A stretch of DNA of 64,000 nt. It comes from Luteibacter rhizovicinus. Its GTDB lineage: Bacteria; Pseudomonadota; Gammaproteobacteria; Xanthomonadales; Rhodanobacteraceae. The notes below the pieces were generated by a model. It was not told the DNA's origin and made no database searches. It saw nothing but the letters and a program-made list of their open reading frames with translations. The position numbers were made by a program, and so were the translations under genes. Each line of letters starts with the position of its first letter. Position 1 is the stretch's first letter. Shown piece by piece: positions 63,983 to 64,000 of this stretch. The stretch is taken from NCBI RefSeq assembly GCF_004342265.1, contig NZ_SMCS01000009.1:1-64000 (forward strand), in the 5' to 3' direction.

Positions 63983-64000
63983 GTCCCGACCCCATGATGG

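Overview
The window is about 62-64 percent GC and carries a contiguous gammaproteobacterial block of tufB, secE-nusG, rplKAJL, rpoBC, the str operon, tufA and the S10, spc and alpha operons. Protein sequences, the class II DAHP synthase, the XpsE-like GspE fragment and a TAGGAGCCCGCTTGCGGGC REP pair point to Xanthomonadales. My best guess is Rhodanobacteraceae (Luteibacter/Dyella-like); the family is inferred from memory of sequences, not from a search. Almost everything is on the minus strand.

Bases 1-25592 are accessory. Read in the direction of transcription (high to low coordinates) they hold an STN-TonB_C sensor, an ECF sigma factor, a FecR-type anti-sigma, a TpsB/FhaC transporter, a DUF2341-LamG-ExbB fusion, ExbD, TonB, a Porin_5-type porin, a periplasmic coiled-coil protein, an unrecognised 137-residue protein and a giant 4335-residue TpsA adhesin. 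These are followed by a secreted PstS/DING-like phosphate-binding protein and the 5' end of a type II secretion ATPase gene (gspE). The content closely parallels the Pseudomonas aeruginosa PUMA3 region (vreAIR, hxc type II secretion, pdtA/pdtB, exbB2/exbD2), which is a phosphate-starvation and cell-surface-signalling regulon. The gene order differs and several proteins have unusual architectures. Heptamers resembling Pho boxes, two of them 22 bp apart with 11-bp phasing, lie upstream of the sensor gene. This is the best candidate in the window for an under-described system: a phosphate-responsive surface or secretion apparatus that appears to couple a TPS adhesin to a dedicated ExbB-ExbD-TonB motor.

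Bases 25566-30712 are housekeeping: tsaE, nnr (NAD(P)HX repair), queG, a perfect 37-bp inverted REP pair (REPIN), a class II DAHP synthase and dsbB.

Bases 30911-63312 are the ribosomal/RNA polymerase supercluster. The alpha operon (rpsM-rpsK-rpsD-rpoA-rplQ) follows the spc operon (rplN to secY) and the S10 operon (rpsJ to rpsQ). Upstream are tufA, fusA, rpsG, rpsL, rpoC, rpoB, rplL, rplJ, rplA, rplK, nusG, secE, tRNA-Trp, tufB and a tRNA-Tyr-Gly(TCC)-Thr(GGT) cluster, in the order known from E. coli tyrU-glyT-thrT-tufB. Clear sigma70-like promoters lie before rpsJ (two), rplK and the tRNA cluster. The leaders of the S10 and str operons share a 36-nt element and a related stem-loop with one compensated base pair, and the rpsL leader has an attenuator-like arrangement. 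The two tuf genes encode proteins only about 88 percent identical, but share a nearly identical central block that looks like partial gene conversion. An acyl-CoA thioesterase gene closes the window.
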